DNA from: Pyronema omphalodes
Taxonomy: Eukaryota; Ascomycota; Pezizomycetes; Pezizales; Pyronemataceae
Reading direction: 5' to 3'
Assembly (NCBI GenBank): GCA_024516155.1
Contig: JAJJXM010000021.1
Span: 496,001-560,000, forward strand
DNA: 64,000 nucleotides
Both the position numbers and the translations under genes were made by a program. The notes under the pieces were generated by a model, which made no database searches, was not told the origin of the DNA, and worked only from the letters and a program-made list of their open reading frames with translations. This document shows, piece after piece, positions 35,679 through 46,489 of the stretch (within the stretch, counting starts at the first letter, position 1; each line of letters opens with the position of its first letter).

Positions 35679-37120
35679 ATGGACTTTACAGGTCGTTACT
35701 GTGGTGTGATTGGAATGCGGGGTGTTCTGATGGTGAAGGAGCTATCCTTCAACACGAAGGCACGAGGGAAGGAAGGATAAAGATGAGGAATAACGAACGA
35801 GGAACGAAACATGAGAAATGAGAACTGGAGGAGGAGGATAATGAAGATTATGAAGTTGAGAAAAGATGGCGGAAGATAGGGGAAGATAACGTTAAATACC
35901 AATTTATTATATACCCCTTATACAAAGGAAAAGAAACGAGTGTTTATGAGATGTGGATGTACGTGAAAAGTATGAAGTATGAAGTATGAGTGTTTTTTTG
36001 TTGTGATAGGGGATTTGTGATACTGGTTTGGGCTGTCGTATGGTAGTTACTTTTACTTACTCTTATTTTTACTTTTACTGTTATGCTTGTCGGATTGTTG
36101 TGTGCTGGTGAGGTTTCTTGAAAATTAGTGAAGACTGTGAAGCCTGTAAAACTTACCCAATCCCCAATCCCCAATCCCCAAGTTCAAAAATATTTCCATT
36201 TAAAAACATCTCAGAAAAATCCCCCAATCCCCCGAAATCTTTAAGTAATCCGTTATATTAAAAACACCTCTACATATTCCCATTCTCTCATCCTCTGTTA
36301 TCGGAAAGAGGGGAGGGGATGTGGGGGGAGCAGGATGAGGGGGATAGTTGATTAATTATTAGAATGTTATGGTTAATAAATACGAATAAATACGAATAAA
36401 TATCCAGCTCTAGTCCTAGATTTAGATTTAGATTGAGATTTAGATTTAGATAAAGGATTCACAATTCACAATTCACAATTCACAATTCACAATTCACAAT
36501 GTTACAACTTGACAATTCACAATTTTACAATTTACAAAATCTATCATAATATAGGACAAAAGACTGTTGTTGATGTGCTGAAAAAGATTTGATTTTGATT
36601 AGCTATGTAGATGAGAATTTTTTTTTTTAGTGAGAATTTAGATATGTTTACAGTGTACAGTGTACACAACATACAGCACTACGAGAGTTGGCGAGTTGGT
36701 TGGTCTGCAGTATACATACTTGTATGTATGCGTTTTTCACAGCACATATACATAAACACTCTTCACGAGTACTCGTGCCACATGGAACTCTGAAGAAACT
36801 GTTAAGAATATAATAAAAAAAATAAATTGGACAAAGAGATAGATTATAAAACACCATGGATCCCTTTTTCCAATCTGAAAGGAGACCAACATAGTACGTA
36901 ACCATTGACGGTGCATCTTATAAACTCCATCAGTAGCGAAACAAAGCAAAAACCAATTTCAGCTCAATGAAAAAATAAAATGTAAAAAATAAAACTCATC
37001 ATATGTTGCTACGGAATTCCATACAGCATCTTCATACAGAATCTTTCTTTCTCCCCCGGTTCCACAAACTTGATAACTCATCCAGTCCAACAAAAGTGAA
37101 CATGACATAAATTCCTACGC
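35679..37120. other. intergenic with short tandem repeats
   Basis: Convergent 3' flanks of ABP1 (+) and eIF5 (-). It holds a CCCCAATC-type repeat near 36160-36180, (TTTAGA)n at about 36416-36452 and a 7-bp array (CACAATT)n at about 36458-36500. No gene seen. Confidence 0.6.
36416..36500. repeat. adjacent (TTTAGA)n and (CACAATT)n arrays
   Basis: Two neighbouring short tandem arrays, first about six hexamers of TTTAGA with one variant, then about six 7-bp units of CACAATT. They lie between two convergent 3' ends. Confidence 0.85.
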
Positions 37121-38489
37121 TTACTCGTCGTCCTCGTCATCCTCATCGTCATCCTCCTCAGACTCGTCCTCAGAGTCAGATTCAATCTCCCACTCCTCCT
37201 CATCGTCAGACTCCTCAACAGCCTTCAAACTTCTCAAAAGCAAGTCGGTGTTCTTGTGGATATCCTTGGAGATGGCAATATCGACGTACTTGTTGCTTCC
37301 AGACTTGGAAGACCATGCAATAAGAACGTTCTTCTTGACAATTCTATTGGTCCACATGGCACCTCCAATCTTGGAGATATCCTTGATGAGCTCAGGCTGG
37401 TCAATTCCGACAAAGCGCTCAATTCCACCAACGAAGGCCTTCATGTGCTTCTCAGAAGACTTCTTCTTGTCGGGTCTCATAAGGTTTCTCAACAACAACT
37501 TGTAAGATCTGGTGCTGAGCTGCTCCTCGATGTTCTTATCAAACAAGGTCTGGGCGAGAACCTGAAGGGTCTTGTGCTTTCTGTCGATTCCAAGCTCAGT
37601 AGCCTTAGCAAGGACCTTGTCGCAGTCAATGTTTCCATCCTCGTCCTTGTTGTCGATGATCCATTGTCCGAGAATGTCGTAAGGAGACTCCTCGAGCTCA
37701 GCCTTGGCGTGAGCACCGGCAAGACCGCTGGCAGCACGTGCAGCAACAGCCTCGGGAGACATGTCGAGTCCCCAATCGTCCTCAATCTCCTTGGAAAGGT
37801 CCTGAATAGACAACTCCTTGGCCTCGGCGTTGATGCGGCGGAAGAGCTCGTCATCGGATCCTGCCTCAAGAGCCAAATCTTCATCAGCTTCCTCGGCGTC
37901 ATCCTCAGTCTTCTTGCTCTTCTTGGATCTGCTGGATCCCTTTTCCTTCTTCTCCTTCTTCTCTTTCTTCTCTTTCTTCTCCTTCTTGACCTTCTTAGGA
38001 GGGTTCTTGATGATGTAAGAAGAAAGCTTGTGGCGGAGCTCGACATCAGTGGTTCTACCGCAGGCTTTGCAGTCGCGGATAATGCGTCCTTCCTTGGTAA
38101 TAACAAGGTCGGTCTCTGGGTTCTTGCACTGAGCACAAAGAACAAATCTGTTGATGAAGCCGTCGAGAGAATCCTGAAGCTTGGCAGCGTCGTGGGCTCC
38201 GTTGATGATGTAACGGTCGTCGGAAGGCTGGGCAGTGACCTGGGCTCCGAGCTCGAAACCGAAGTATTTGACAACATCTAAAGAATTGAGTCAGAATGAA
38301 TTCACGGGTGTGGAGGGTAACAGTTGACATACAGGCAGGGTCACGGCTCAAGGAGTGAGCGATGCTGCTAAGATTGACAATGACGGACTTAATACCGTTA
38401 CCCTTTCCTTCGATCTTAGACTGGATACGCTCCATCTTGTAACGGTAGAAAGGGTCGGCGACATCGCGACGGATATTGATGGTGTTCAT
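37121..38489 (-). CDS. TIF5: translation initiation factor eIF5
   Basis: A 437-aa GTPase-activating protein for eIF2, acting in the 43S/48S complex at start-codon recognition. Exons are 38489-38333 and 38277-37121 (55-nt intron; join DPA|YVVKYFGFE). The N-terminal domain starts MNTINIRRDVADPFYRYKM, with the arginine finger of eIF5 in this block. A zinc ribbon has Cys100, Cys103, Cys122 and Cys125. A lysine-rich linker (KKEKKEKKEKK) follows, then the HEAT-like W2 domain (about 255-410), which binds eIF2-beta and eIF1/eIF3. The tail carries the aromatic/acidic box EEEWEIESDSEDESEEDDDE. Strongly biased codons. The repetitive lysine codons create long open frames on the other strand that are not genes. 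Confidence 0.96.
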
Positions 38490-40612
38490 GATTGCGGTAG
38501 TTGATTAGTTTTCAGCAGAAAGGCTCGATGAGATAAACGTTGGCTTTGTTGTAGGACTCGTTAATCAGCATTAACTGAATTAGTTATCTGTCGAGCTATC
38601 GATACTTGAAGGTCGATAACAAAGGCTTCTCCTTGTGACGAAGGAAAAAATTTTGCTGGGTGGAGGGCGACGTGGTGACGACGAGAACTGATGGAAGATT
38701 GTGTGACTATCGGGGAAAAGCACACAAATTTGACGCAAAGTCGATGAAGGGTGGTTAAGTAAACTCGGAACGTTTATTGCGATGCGTCTGAGATTGTATG
38801 AGAGGCCGTATGAGGCGTGAGTGAAGCTGTGGTGAGAGTGTTGTTGGGGAAAGATTCATGAACAATATCGTTCGATGTGTGGTGTGGTTTGGTGTAAGTG
38901 TCGGAGCGGACTCTTTGTGTGGTGCAGACGCTGCAATGATGAAGGCTCTGACAGATGTTTTCTTTGTCCGGGAGCGGGGCAGAAGGGAGAACCACCTTTA
39001 AGTAGTTTGGAGGGGCGGGGGAGAGGGTTTGTGTGTGTGGAGTGGTATGCACAAGGGTTAGCCGGAATGGGTTGGGTTGCTACAAAAGAAAGACGAGGAG
39101 GAGTGGAAAAGGCAACAAATCTGAATATTTAACGCTAATGAGTAAGCAAAGCAATCAAAGATGAGTCGATAAGTATACAATCGAACTGTATATATTATTC
39201 TTGTTCGATTTTTAAACATTTTTTATTGAGCTTTTTTGCCACTCAAAGGCGTGTTGTGACGCGTGGCAATGTTTTTTTTTTTTTCTTTCTTTTGCATTTT
39301 CGCATTAGGCACCACTAACAATTGAATTGTATCAGTGTATGTATAGAACAAATATACATACATAGCTGCACTCCAGCAAGAGACATCAACCTTTTCGGGC
39401 TTCAAAGACTTCTGTTCGAGCCACCGTGGTCCAAATCCATTCCGTATTACTGTACTCCACATGCTGAAACTCTAATTTTCTGCTTGAACCATCTACTAAT
39501 GGAAATCCGAAGAGATAGATTCTCATGAGACATTCATGTGACCAGCTCAATTGGGAGTTTTTTTTTTCACGTACGGCAATTCTATGAGCAGCAAATTCAA
39601 TTGGGTGCAAGAAAAAAGCATGTTTACCCGAACCCGCTCACCCGTTGATATGTTCGTCTTAAAGATGGCGCGTTTGCTCCGGCGCCATTTCCACTGGTAT
39701 CTCCGAGGCCCCGGCGCTCCTCAGTACCGACCTGACTTTTATCGGTTGAGCCAAATCCAGCCGAGCGAGTGAAGCCAAGTGAAACCATGCCGAGACCCTG
39801 AGAGTTGTGAAAGAGAAGCGGGCCCCCGCGACCACTTACGCTCACTACTACAAGGAGTAAATAAAGTTGGGCACACGATAATGATCTACTCGCTCCTTAA
39901 GCCCTAAACCCTGGGTAATTGAACATCCTGAAAAAGTTCCTACACCTGTATGCTGACACAGCTAGTTAGGCCATGGTCTACTTGTCATTACTTTACGAGT
40001 TTAATCGCAATAATGCAACTTGTAATGTGTTCATCAATCGGTAATGGTAATGCATGAGAATACAAAGTTTAACCATAATAAAAGTTTGTTTATTGGATTA
40101 TTAATGATGGCATCCTAGCTGCATTATACAAGACTTGAGAAATAACCTACATATTAACGCATAAAACTACAATAGTACTATATATTCCATCCGCCTTTCT
40201 AATAATAATTACCGCCGATAAAACTAGGAAGCAATAGAAGAGGGTATTACTAAACAAATAAAATTCACAGTCAGTCCAGGCCTCATAAGAAAGTTGAGCC
40301 TTTCATCAACCATAGAGTGCTGGTAGACAGATATATAGCTGGCCTTCGAAGTTGAAGGCCTCCAAAAGCTGGCAAAAATAAAGTGAAACGTTTCGCAAAT
40401 CAACACTAATAAAACTCTTCACCGGCATGACGTCGCATATGTATCGCCAATTTTATTGGGTTCTCAAACGACTAAGAAGTTTTATGTCAGCAAAGTGTCT
40501 TAGAAAATCAGAATTTAGGTATTTCAAACCATTCCACATATTTCACATTCTTGTGGTCCCTGAGAATTGCGGTCTGAATGTCGAATTGCCTCTATATGTC
40601 TGGTCAGAATTT
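38490..40612. other. intergenic
   Basis: The left part is the eIF5 upstream region. The rest is AT-rich with a T run near 39271-39284. No gene, RNA gene or element was recognised; open frames are short and without family features. Confidence 0.5.
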
Positions 40613-41380
40613 TCACTCGGAACTGGGTTTGGGACAAATAAACAGACCATGGCGGTCAAAAAGCTGTTTCTCCAAGAAGCTTACACCACAAACATAGCAT
40701 CTGAACAGTGGTTTCTCCTCTGTCGGTTCTTGAGACGGTAGCCTGTGAGATGACGATTTCCCAAATCCAGCTGCCGCACTTTGTGACGAACTCGCGGGTG
40801 GTGAACCGTCCCTATGCCTAAGCTCAGCAGCAAGTTTTGCAAGTTCCGTAGCATCACGGTAGAAATTCGTTTCCAGATTTTCCAGAACCTCTCTCAGATT
40901 CTGAACTTTATTCTGTGCGATTCTCTGGTCTTTGTTTTCTGAAAGTTCTGCGGAATCCAATTGAACTCGTAGATCTATGGAAAAGTCTTCAATATATATA
41001 ATGAGGTTCTGTTGTAGGTTCCCGAATTCTTGAAGAAGTTCCTTGCGGCGGGTGCTTTGGCTGTTTTTCCCCTTCTTCTGGATGAGCCTTAAGATTTCCT
41101 GCTGTCTGGTGATGTTGGATAAGCAGCCTTCTAGTAAATTCCCTAAGATACTGTTGCACTTCTGCAGAGCATCGTTTAGAGCTGTCGGGTCTTCGGTCGT
41201 ATCAATATCCATCTTATCATCTTCATTGTCTGAGGAATGCATGTCATCCGTATCCCATGAAGAAATCGAGTCATCTGTCAACAACTCGCTATCCGTCGAT
41301 AAGTCCGCCTCGTCATACCACTTTGGATTTATGGATCGTCTGTAGGCTGCTGTAGCGTAGAGTTGCCGTAATCGAGCCAT
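40613..41380 (-). CDS. hypothetical protein with C2HC finger and coiled coil
   Basis: A 255-aa single-exon frame from ATG 41380 (MARLRQLYATAAYRR). No family recognised. An acidic Ser/Asp segment (about 27-65) precedes a long helical, probably coiled-coil region (about 68-190, for example NLREVLENLETNFYRDATELAKLAAEL). The C-terminus has CYVCGVSFLEKQLFDRHGLFIC, spacing C-x2-C-x12-H-x4-C, a plausible single zinc finger with a cysteine as last ligand. A frame upstream of the ATG opens only by five codons, so the start is well placed. Codon use is ordinary. Function cannot be inferred; it may be a fungal lineage-specific gene. Confidence 0.6.
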   Translation of the reverse strand: MARLRQLYATAAYRRSINPKWYDEADLSTDSELLTDDSISSWDTDDMHSSDNEDDKMDIDTTEDPTALNDALQKCNSILGNLLEGCLSNITRQQEILRLIQKKGKNSQSTRRKELLQEFGNLQQNLIIYIEDFSIDLRVQLDSAELSENKDQRIAQNKVQNLREVLENLETNFYRDATELAKLAAELRHRDGSPPASSSQSAAAGFGKSSSHRLPSQEPTEEKPLFRCYVCGVSFLEKQLFDRHGLFICPKPSSE

Positions 41381-42038
41381 GCCTTTGTGCTCCACTTTTA
41401 AGCTCTCGAATTCATCATAACCTTGATAAATTTTAGTGGACTCTTCTCAAATTGAAGATTTGATGTAATTCGACAAACCATGAGCGTTATCTTGTATCAG
41501 GTTCCAACCGGAATAAGCCATTTTGGAGTAATTTTAGGTAGGAGCTCGGTAGCGAGAATCTTTGTTCCAAAATTTGAGCAAAAAGTGGAGAGAGGAATGT
41601 GGAGGTGTGTACAAAAATTTGATGCCAGTTACATGGAGAATTTACGCTTTGAGACCCTTACATACATGCCGCTAGTCCGCCTATACCCTACTTCGGCTCA
41701 AGAACACCAAGTGCAGTACATCACAATACTTGGCTCAACTATCACGGAAGGGGACTAAAATTCAAAACACCGTGAGGATAAGATATTCAAAATTAACAAA
41801 CTTAGGTAATAACTGAAACAGTTATCTCAGCCAGAAAGTTCTTTTAAATCCCAACCCCTCTCATCTAGATAAAAGGATACACATCGGTAATCCAAATCTT
41901 TTTTTACGAGTTAGGGAATTGCAAATTAACAGTCATGCATTCATAATTTTGAATCAAACCCCAATCATTTTGATATCTGTAGTAACAACGCTGAATCAAT
42001 TCTTTATACAATCCATAACCCGTCTATTTGGCCAGAAT
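41381..42038. other. intergenic
   Basis: This region holds the upstream region of the C2HC gene and the 3' flank of the complex I gene. No further feature was seen. Confidence 0.5.
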
Positions 42039-42662
42039 TTATTTGCGCTGGCGGAGGGCATCAAGACGAGCGCGCTCGGCCTCCATGTGCTCCTTAACAG
42101 CTGTAAGATCACCAGTAGCCCAACCTGCGGTAACGTTCCAAGGAGATCCCTGGTTGAGAGCCCTATCCAGACATTAGTCCTTTATTCTTGTTGCGATTCT
42201 TGCGTCACTCCCAGCCTTGCCCACCCCGCCAATTGAGAATAGATACTTACTCCGGGTAACGGTAAGGCCGGCTGATAGGGATGGGTGCTTCCTCAAACAA
42301 CAATCTGTCCTGCGCGGCCTCCTCAATCATCTTGGTGTGGACTGTGTTGCGAGCCTCCCAAAGAGCGTTCTGAGAGTGGTACTTGTTGATGATTCTAGTG
42401 ATCAAGGGCTCCTTGTCGTCGGAAACGGAGAACTTGTAGAAGGCGCAAACACTGGTGAAGGCAGCAATGCTCATGTAGAAGCCTTTTCCGAAGCCTGTGG
42501 ATGCTATTAGCGGTCGGGCGGAGACGGAGGTGCGGGTCGGAACAGACTCTCGGGGGCGGCGGGAGCATGGTGGGCATCGTGGGCGGCATGGGAGCCGAAA
42601 CGAACCTGCTGGATCGAGCGGCGGCTGGAGAGGAGGACGCGGCGGGGGACGGCGGAAAGCAT
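42039..42662 (-). CDS. complex I 17.8 kDa-like subunit (fungal)
   Basis: A 160-aa accessory subunit of mitochondrial NADH:ubiquinone oxidoreductase, resembling the Neurospora 17.8 kDa subunit. Exons are 42662-42548, 42494-42251 and 42162-42039, all in frame. The N-terminus (MLSAVPRRVLLSSRRSIQQV) is a basic presequence, followed by His/Ala-rich residues and PESFGKGFYMSIAAF, the start of the single membrane segment. Then come EARNTVHTKMIEEAAQDRLLF and ALNQGSPWNVTAGW, both typical of the subunit, and a charged C-terminal helix. The first intron is 53 nt and uses GTCTGT as its donor, weaker than the GTNNGT norm, with CTAAT and CAG downstream; skipping it gives two in-frame stops, so splicing is required. 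It is divergent from SIL1 over 239 bp. Confidence 0.85.
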
Positions 42663-42901
42663 CGTTGGTGATGATGAACGTTGGTGATGTCGGCGGATGT
42701 GAGGCGTTTGGGCTTAGTCAGGTTATTCCCCACTAAAGCGAAGCAGCCTTGACACGTAAACTAACCGCAATGATGTTAGGCGCATTGTAAAGTAAGCTCT
42801 TTTGGACACGAAAGCTTTAAGCTCGATGGCAACCGGTAGATAAGTTGCACTTGCTGCTGAATGTTTCGCGAGTCTTGCCAACGTTTTCACATACACCCAC
42901 C
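42663..42901. promoter_or_regulatory. divergent promoter region complex I subunit / SIL1
   Basis: The 239 bp between the two start codons (42662 and 42902) must carry both promoters. No TATA box is evident; specific sites cannot be assigned. Confidence 0.5.
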
Positions 42902-43984
42902 ATGATTCCGCGAAATCTTATCCTCCTCGTTCTACCTCTACTTGCAGCTTCCCACGCTGCTCCTGTACATGAATCTAACGACCTCATCTGCCCCGACAAC
43001 GGTGCTGAATGCTATCCTAAGCATTTCGTCGCCACTCATGAATTCCAGCGGGTTCTTCCCGGTCAAGATATCCCTCCCGGCCTCCATGTTCGTCTCGATG
43101 TTCAAACCGGCGAGAAAGAAGCCAAGCTCAATGTTCCAGGCGAGAATGTCCCCACCAACGACGTTGTAGTGGTTCCTGGGGAAACCACGTCGGCGGAGGT
43201 TGAGGCTCCCGAGCTCGCGTTACCAGCTGATGCTCCACTCGAGAAGCCTCTTAAGCTCACTACACCCAAGCCTCCTAAGACTGCGAATACTGACCTAGGA
43301 GTCTTTGAAATTGCCCTCGAATCCTTGAAGGGCAACCCGACTGTCGATGCTCTCTCGCCGCTAGAAGAGCTAGTTCATGACTCCTACTGGGGTCATCGTC
43401 TCACCTCCGCTCCTGGTGCTGTTACAGACCTTCTTGCAGCCCTCAACTCCACCGATGCTTCTCTACGGGCTGCCGCCGCATTGACATTGGGTGCTGCCTT
43501 ATCAAACAACCCCAAAGCGTTACACTCTGCCGTTGAGGTGAAGGAGCTGCAGGAGAGCATTACCACTGCTCTCGAGAAGGAGACTGACCAGACTGCTACC
43601 AAGCGACTTCTATTCCTTCTTGGGCAGGTATTGTGGGATGAAGGAGTGTTGTCCGAGTTCACTTCTAAAGGAGGAGTAAAGATGTTGGAGAACGTATGGC
43701 AGAAGGGGGAGGAGGAGGTTAGAGGGCGTATTGCGGTTGTTCTTGAGGATGCGTTTTTGAACGCTGACATGAGGGAAGGCGGTGTGATTAGAAAAAACAT
43801 TGTGAAACCAATGTGTGCAACCATGCAGAGCGAAGTCATGAAGAAACAAGATGAGAGAGTTCTGAGTGCAGTTGTAGCCGCCGAATGTGAGGTGTCGGGT
43901 GAATTCGCGGGTTGGGTCAATGGATACACCGGAGAGTACGAGGAGCTAGTGGGGAAGATGAGGGGCATCAAGACGGAGTTGTAG
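42902..43984 (+). CDS. SIL1: ER nucleotide exchange factor Sil1
   Basis: A 360-aa single-exon gene. Sil1 (Sls1) releases ADP from the ER Hsp70 Kar2/BiP. A clear signal peptide opens it: MIPRNLILLVLPLLAASHA, with cleavage likely after ASHA. The mature start has paired cysteines (LICPDNGAECYP) and FVATHEFQRVLPGQDIPPGLHVRLDVQTGEKEAK, the latter the Sil1 signature. Armadillo-like helices follow (about 130-345: LEELVHDSYWG, AAAALTLGAALSNNPKAL, KRLLFLLGQVLWDE). The protein ends KTEL, a possible variant ER-retrieval signal. The start ATG lies 57 nt into the open frame and fits the signal peptide exactly. A poly(A) signal AATAAA lies 60 nt past the stop. Confidence 0.94.
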   Translation: MIPRNLILLVLPLLAASHAAPVHESNDLICPDNGAECYPKHFVATHEFQRVLPGQDIPPGLHVRLDVQTGEKEAKLNVPGENVPTNDVVVVPGETTSAEVEAPELALPADAPLEKPLKLTTPKPPKTANTDLGVFEIALESLKGNPTVDALSPLEELVHDSYWGHRLTSAPGAVTDLLAALNSTDASLRAAAALTLGAALSNNPKALHSAVEVKELQESITTALEKETDQTATKRLLFLLGQVLWDEGVLSEFTSKGGVKMLENVWQKGEEEVRGRIAVVLEDAFLNADMREGGVIRKNIVKPMCATMQSEVMKKQDERVLSAVVAAECEVSGEFAGWVNGYTGEYEELVGKMRGIKTEL

Positions 43985-44043
43985 GTTCATTTTGGCGCTA
44001 TACAGAATTTGTTTTACTGGGTATAATTTTGTCAACTAGATTT

Positions 44044-44049
44044 AATAAA
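44044..44049 (+). terminator. poly(A) signal of SIL1
   Basis: AATAAA within an A-rich stretch 60 nt downstream of the SIL1 stop codon, a normal position for a fungal polyadenylation signal. Confidence 0.5.
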
Positions 44050-45117
44050 AAGTAAAGATAGCTAGCAGTAAGGGGGCTTGCAAATAATTTGATTGACTTG
44101 AAACCGGGAGCTTCGCTGTCATCCACCGACGCCAGTTTAAAATGGCGCTACACTTCAGCTGTCAACATGTCATCGTTACCTCGTAGCTCTTTTCTACTAT
44201 CTGCTTTCTGCACAAACACAGGAACAACGAGGTGGCTGTTTATAGATTTCATCCAGTTATTGTTAAGAACCACTATAAGTTTAACAGGTCACAAAGGATG
44301 TATTTAGCACTATATGGACAACTTTTACATTCAATTATCTTGAGAAGTGCGGTCAGGACTACGGTTGATACTATGCTCTCTTTTTCTAGTGGCCTTTTCT
44401 TCATGCGGAAAGGCGATAAGCCTAAATATTACGAGATAATCAGATTTTATGGCTTCCATATTGATAAAACACGGCGCTCCCCATGGCGCCTGTCAGATGA
44501 ATGCCTGTGCCATGTCGGAAAATAACGTGGTGTGGACATAATCTTATCATCGGCTATCACTTCTGTGTCCAAATTCTGGTTTAGTTACAGTGACGTGGGA
44601 TGCCACATGCATTCATAATGTATTACACTTTAGCTTATGATTCCAGGTACCAAGCCCTAGTTATCCGCATAGTTTGCTTGGTTTCCCAACGGCTAGTACC
44701 ATATTTTCAGGGTGCAATATAAGCATGGATTGTGCAACTTGGGCTTGAACCTAGAATTCATTCCAGCACTCTCGCTTCAAATGACAAGCAACAGAACTTT
44801 CGTTATACCCTTATCTCTATTAATAAGTACTTAAGAGGGTTCTGTCTGCAAATAGTAATGTAGATACCACACAAGGCTGCACTTCTCCTCAACTTCAAAC
44901 ATAATCAAACGCGAAACCGAAATTTTGATTTAATAAGACGCAATAGTGCTCTGGCAAATTCATATATATATAACGCCATCCACTTCTCTTTCTTAAAAAT
45001 ATACTCACCACTTCCTTACGCCTCTACGACCTAAAGCCACTATACCAACATCGAGCAAATCACTAGAAGTCATACTGCATCACTCGAAACTGACGACCAA
45101 TTACCTATATTATCAAA
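44050..45117. other. intergenic
   Basis: AT-rich, with no gene or repeat recognised. CATATATATATAAC near 44961-44975 is about 150 nt before the ATG of the next gene and could serve as its TATA box. Confidence 0.45.
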
Positions 45118-45894
45118 ATGCCTACCGAATACCCAAATGAGTCATTACTCGCTATCAAAAAGCGAGAACTCGGCTACTGCAGCACACCAGACTTCACTAC
45201 CAGCACCTTCTCAATATCATCAGACTATTCACGCCAGTCCAACGACAATGACTCCGTATTTTCCCTTCCGCTTCGCCGCGGCACCAGCTCTCTAGAACGA
45301 TTCTACCCCAACAAAAAAAGCGGAACCGATCTTACAGATCAAGAGATAGCCGGATTAGTTCGAATCCTTTGTGCCGATTTATCTAAATCCTCCGGAAAGG
45401 CACGTCATTGTGAAACTCGCGGAAGCATACCATGGAGTCTTCGCCGTTTCAGAAGTCCGAAAAGTTATTGGAATAACAAATATGATGACTCATGCTCAGT
45501 GCATAACCATATCTCAAAACAAGTACTAAGGGATATTGATCAGGAATTGAAGAAGTTTGCGTTTTGTCCACCGGAGGAAATTGAGATTTCTGAGTTTTAT
45601 GATGAGGTTAGAGTTATGGGTTATGTGTGGAGGGTTATGATGGATGATGATATGCCAAAAAGAGTGACGAAGGTGGAATTGTTTCATAACTGCCCGGGTT
45701 GTAGGATAAGAAGAGTGCTGTCGGAACCGTGTTTCTTGGAAGCTATCGTGGTGGGATCTGATGGTATCATCCGGAAGTTGGCGGAACAGGCGAGTGAAAT
45801 TATTCATAAAAGGGGCGGGGATATTTTGAGTTTAGAGAAGTTGATGGATGTGAGAAATAATATGTTCTTTGAGAATGACGATGAAACGCAGTAA
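45118..45894 (+). CDS. hypothetical protein
   Basis: A 258-aa single-exon frame from ATG 45118. No family recognised. The N-terminal ~70 residues are Ser/Thr-rich and look disordered (FTTSTFSISSDYSRQSND). The middle has DQEIAGLVRILCADLSKSSGKARH, then a structured-looking part with HISKQVLRDIDQELKKFAFCPPEEIEISEFYDEVRVMGYVWRV and a cysteine cluster CPGCRIRRVLSEPC. It ends with an acidic tail. The gene has an upstream TATA-like stretch (about 44961-44975). Codon use is ordinary. Splicing is not needed. It may be specific to this lineage. Confidence 0.6.
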   Translation: MPTEYPNESLLAIKKRELGYCSTPDFTTSTFSISSDYSRQSNDNDSVFSLPLRRGTSSLERFYPNKKSGTDLTDQEIAGLVRILCADLSKSSGKARHCETRGSIPWSLRRFRSPKSYWNNKYDDSCSVHNHISKQVLRDIDQELKKFAFCPPEEIEISEFYDEVRVMGYVWRVMMDDDMPKRVTKVELFHNCPGCRIRRVLSEPCFLEAIVVGSDGIIRKLAEQASEIIHKRGGDILSLEKLMDVRNNMFFENDDETQ

Positions 45895-46489
45895 AAAATT
45901 ACGTAGATTCTATGATTATGTAAAAAGAACTAATAAGTAATAATAATAATGCTAGTTGAAAATTTTATGTACAGGATTAAATCAAAGGCCATGAATATCG
46001 TGTGAAGTGTTCATATTTCAATGTAAATATTTTTCCTTAAAAGTAAATATTCAATTCAAGTTCAGGACAGCTAGAAACTGAAGGAAACAATCAACCCTTG
46101 CACTAGGCAATATTTACAAGATTAAGATGCCAATAAACTTTTGAATAAGGGCGTGTTGTAATGACCATGCGACAACTGAAGTTTTCCGAATGAAGGGAGG
46201 CATAAAGTACCGCGGAATACATACGCTGCATCGTTCTGCTTCCATGAAACTGACAACCACCGATGACAAGTGCAATGGAAACTTCATGCACTCCTAATAA
46301 TCCAAGCTAGAAAGTTTGGTAGTTGTGTCTCCTCAGAGCAATATGAGATTGGAATTGCATATCTGGGGGATTGCACTTGTGGCAATGTTTTAACTGAAAC
46401 TCAAGGCAGTGAGAAACTACCGCAACGCCTTTTGGCGCCTGTAAAACCAAAATTTAGCTAGAAGTTTCTGAATATATACTCTTTATTTA
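45895..46489. other. intergenic
   Basis: AT-rich 3' flank of the previous gene. Nothing else recognised. Confidence 0.4.

Noticed and set aside
37256..38281. 341-codon open frame opposite eIF5
   Set aside because: It is the reverse complement of a lysine/acidic-rich coding region with biased codons; no family features, while the minus strand is a clear eIF5.
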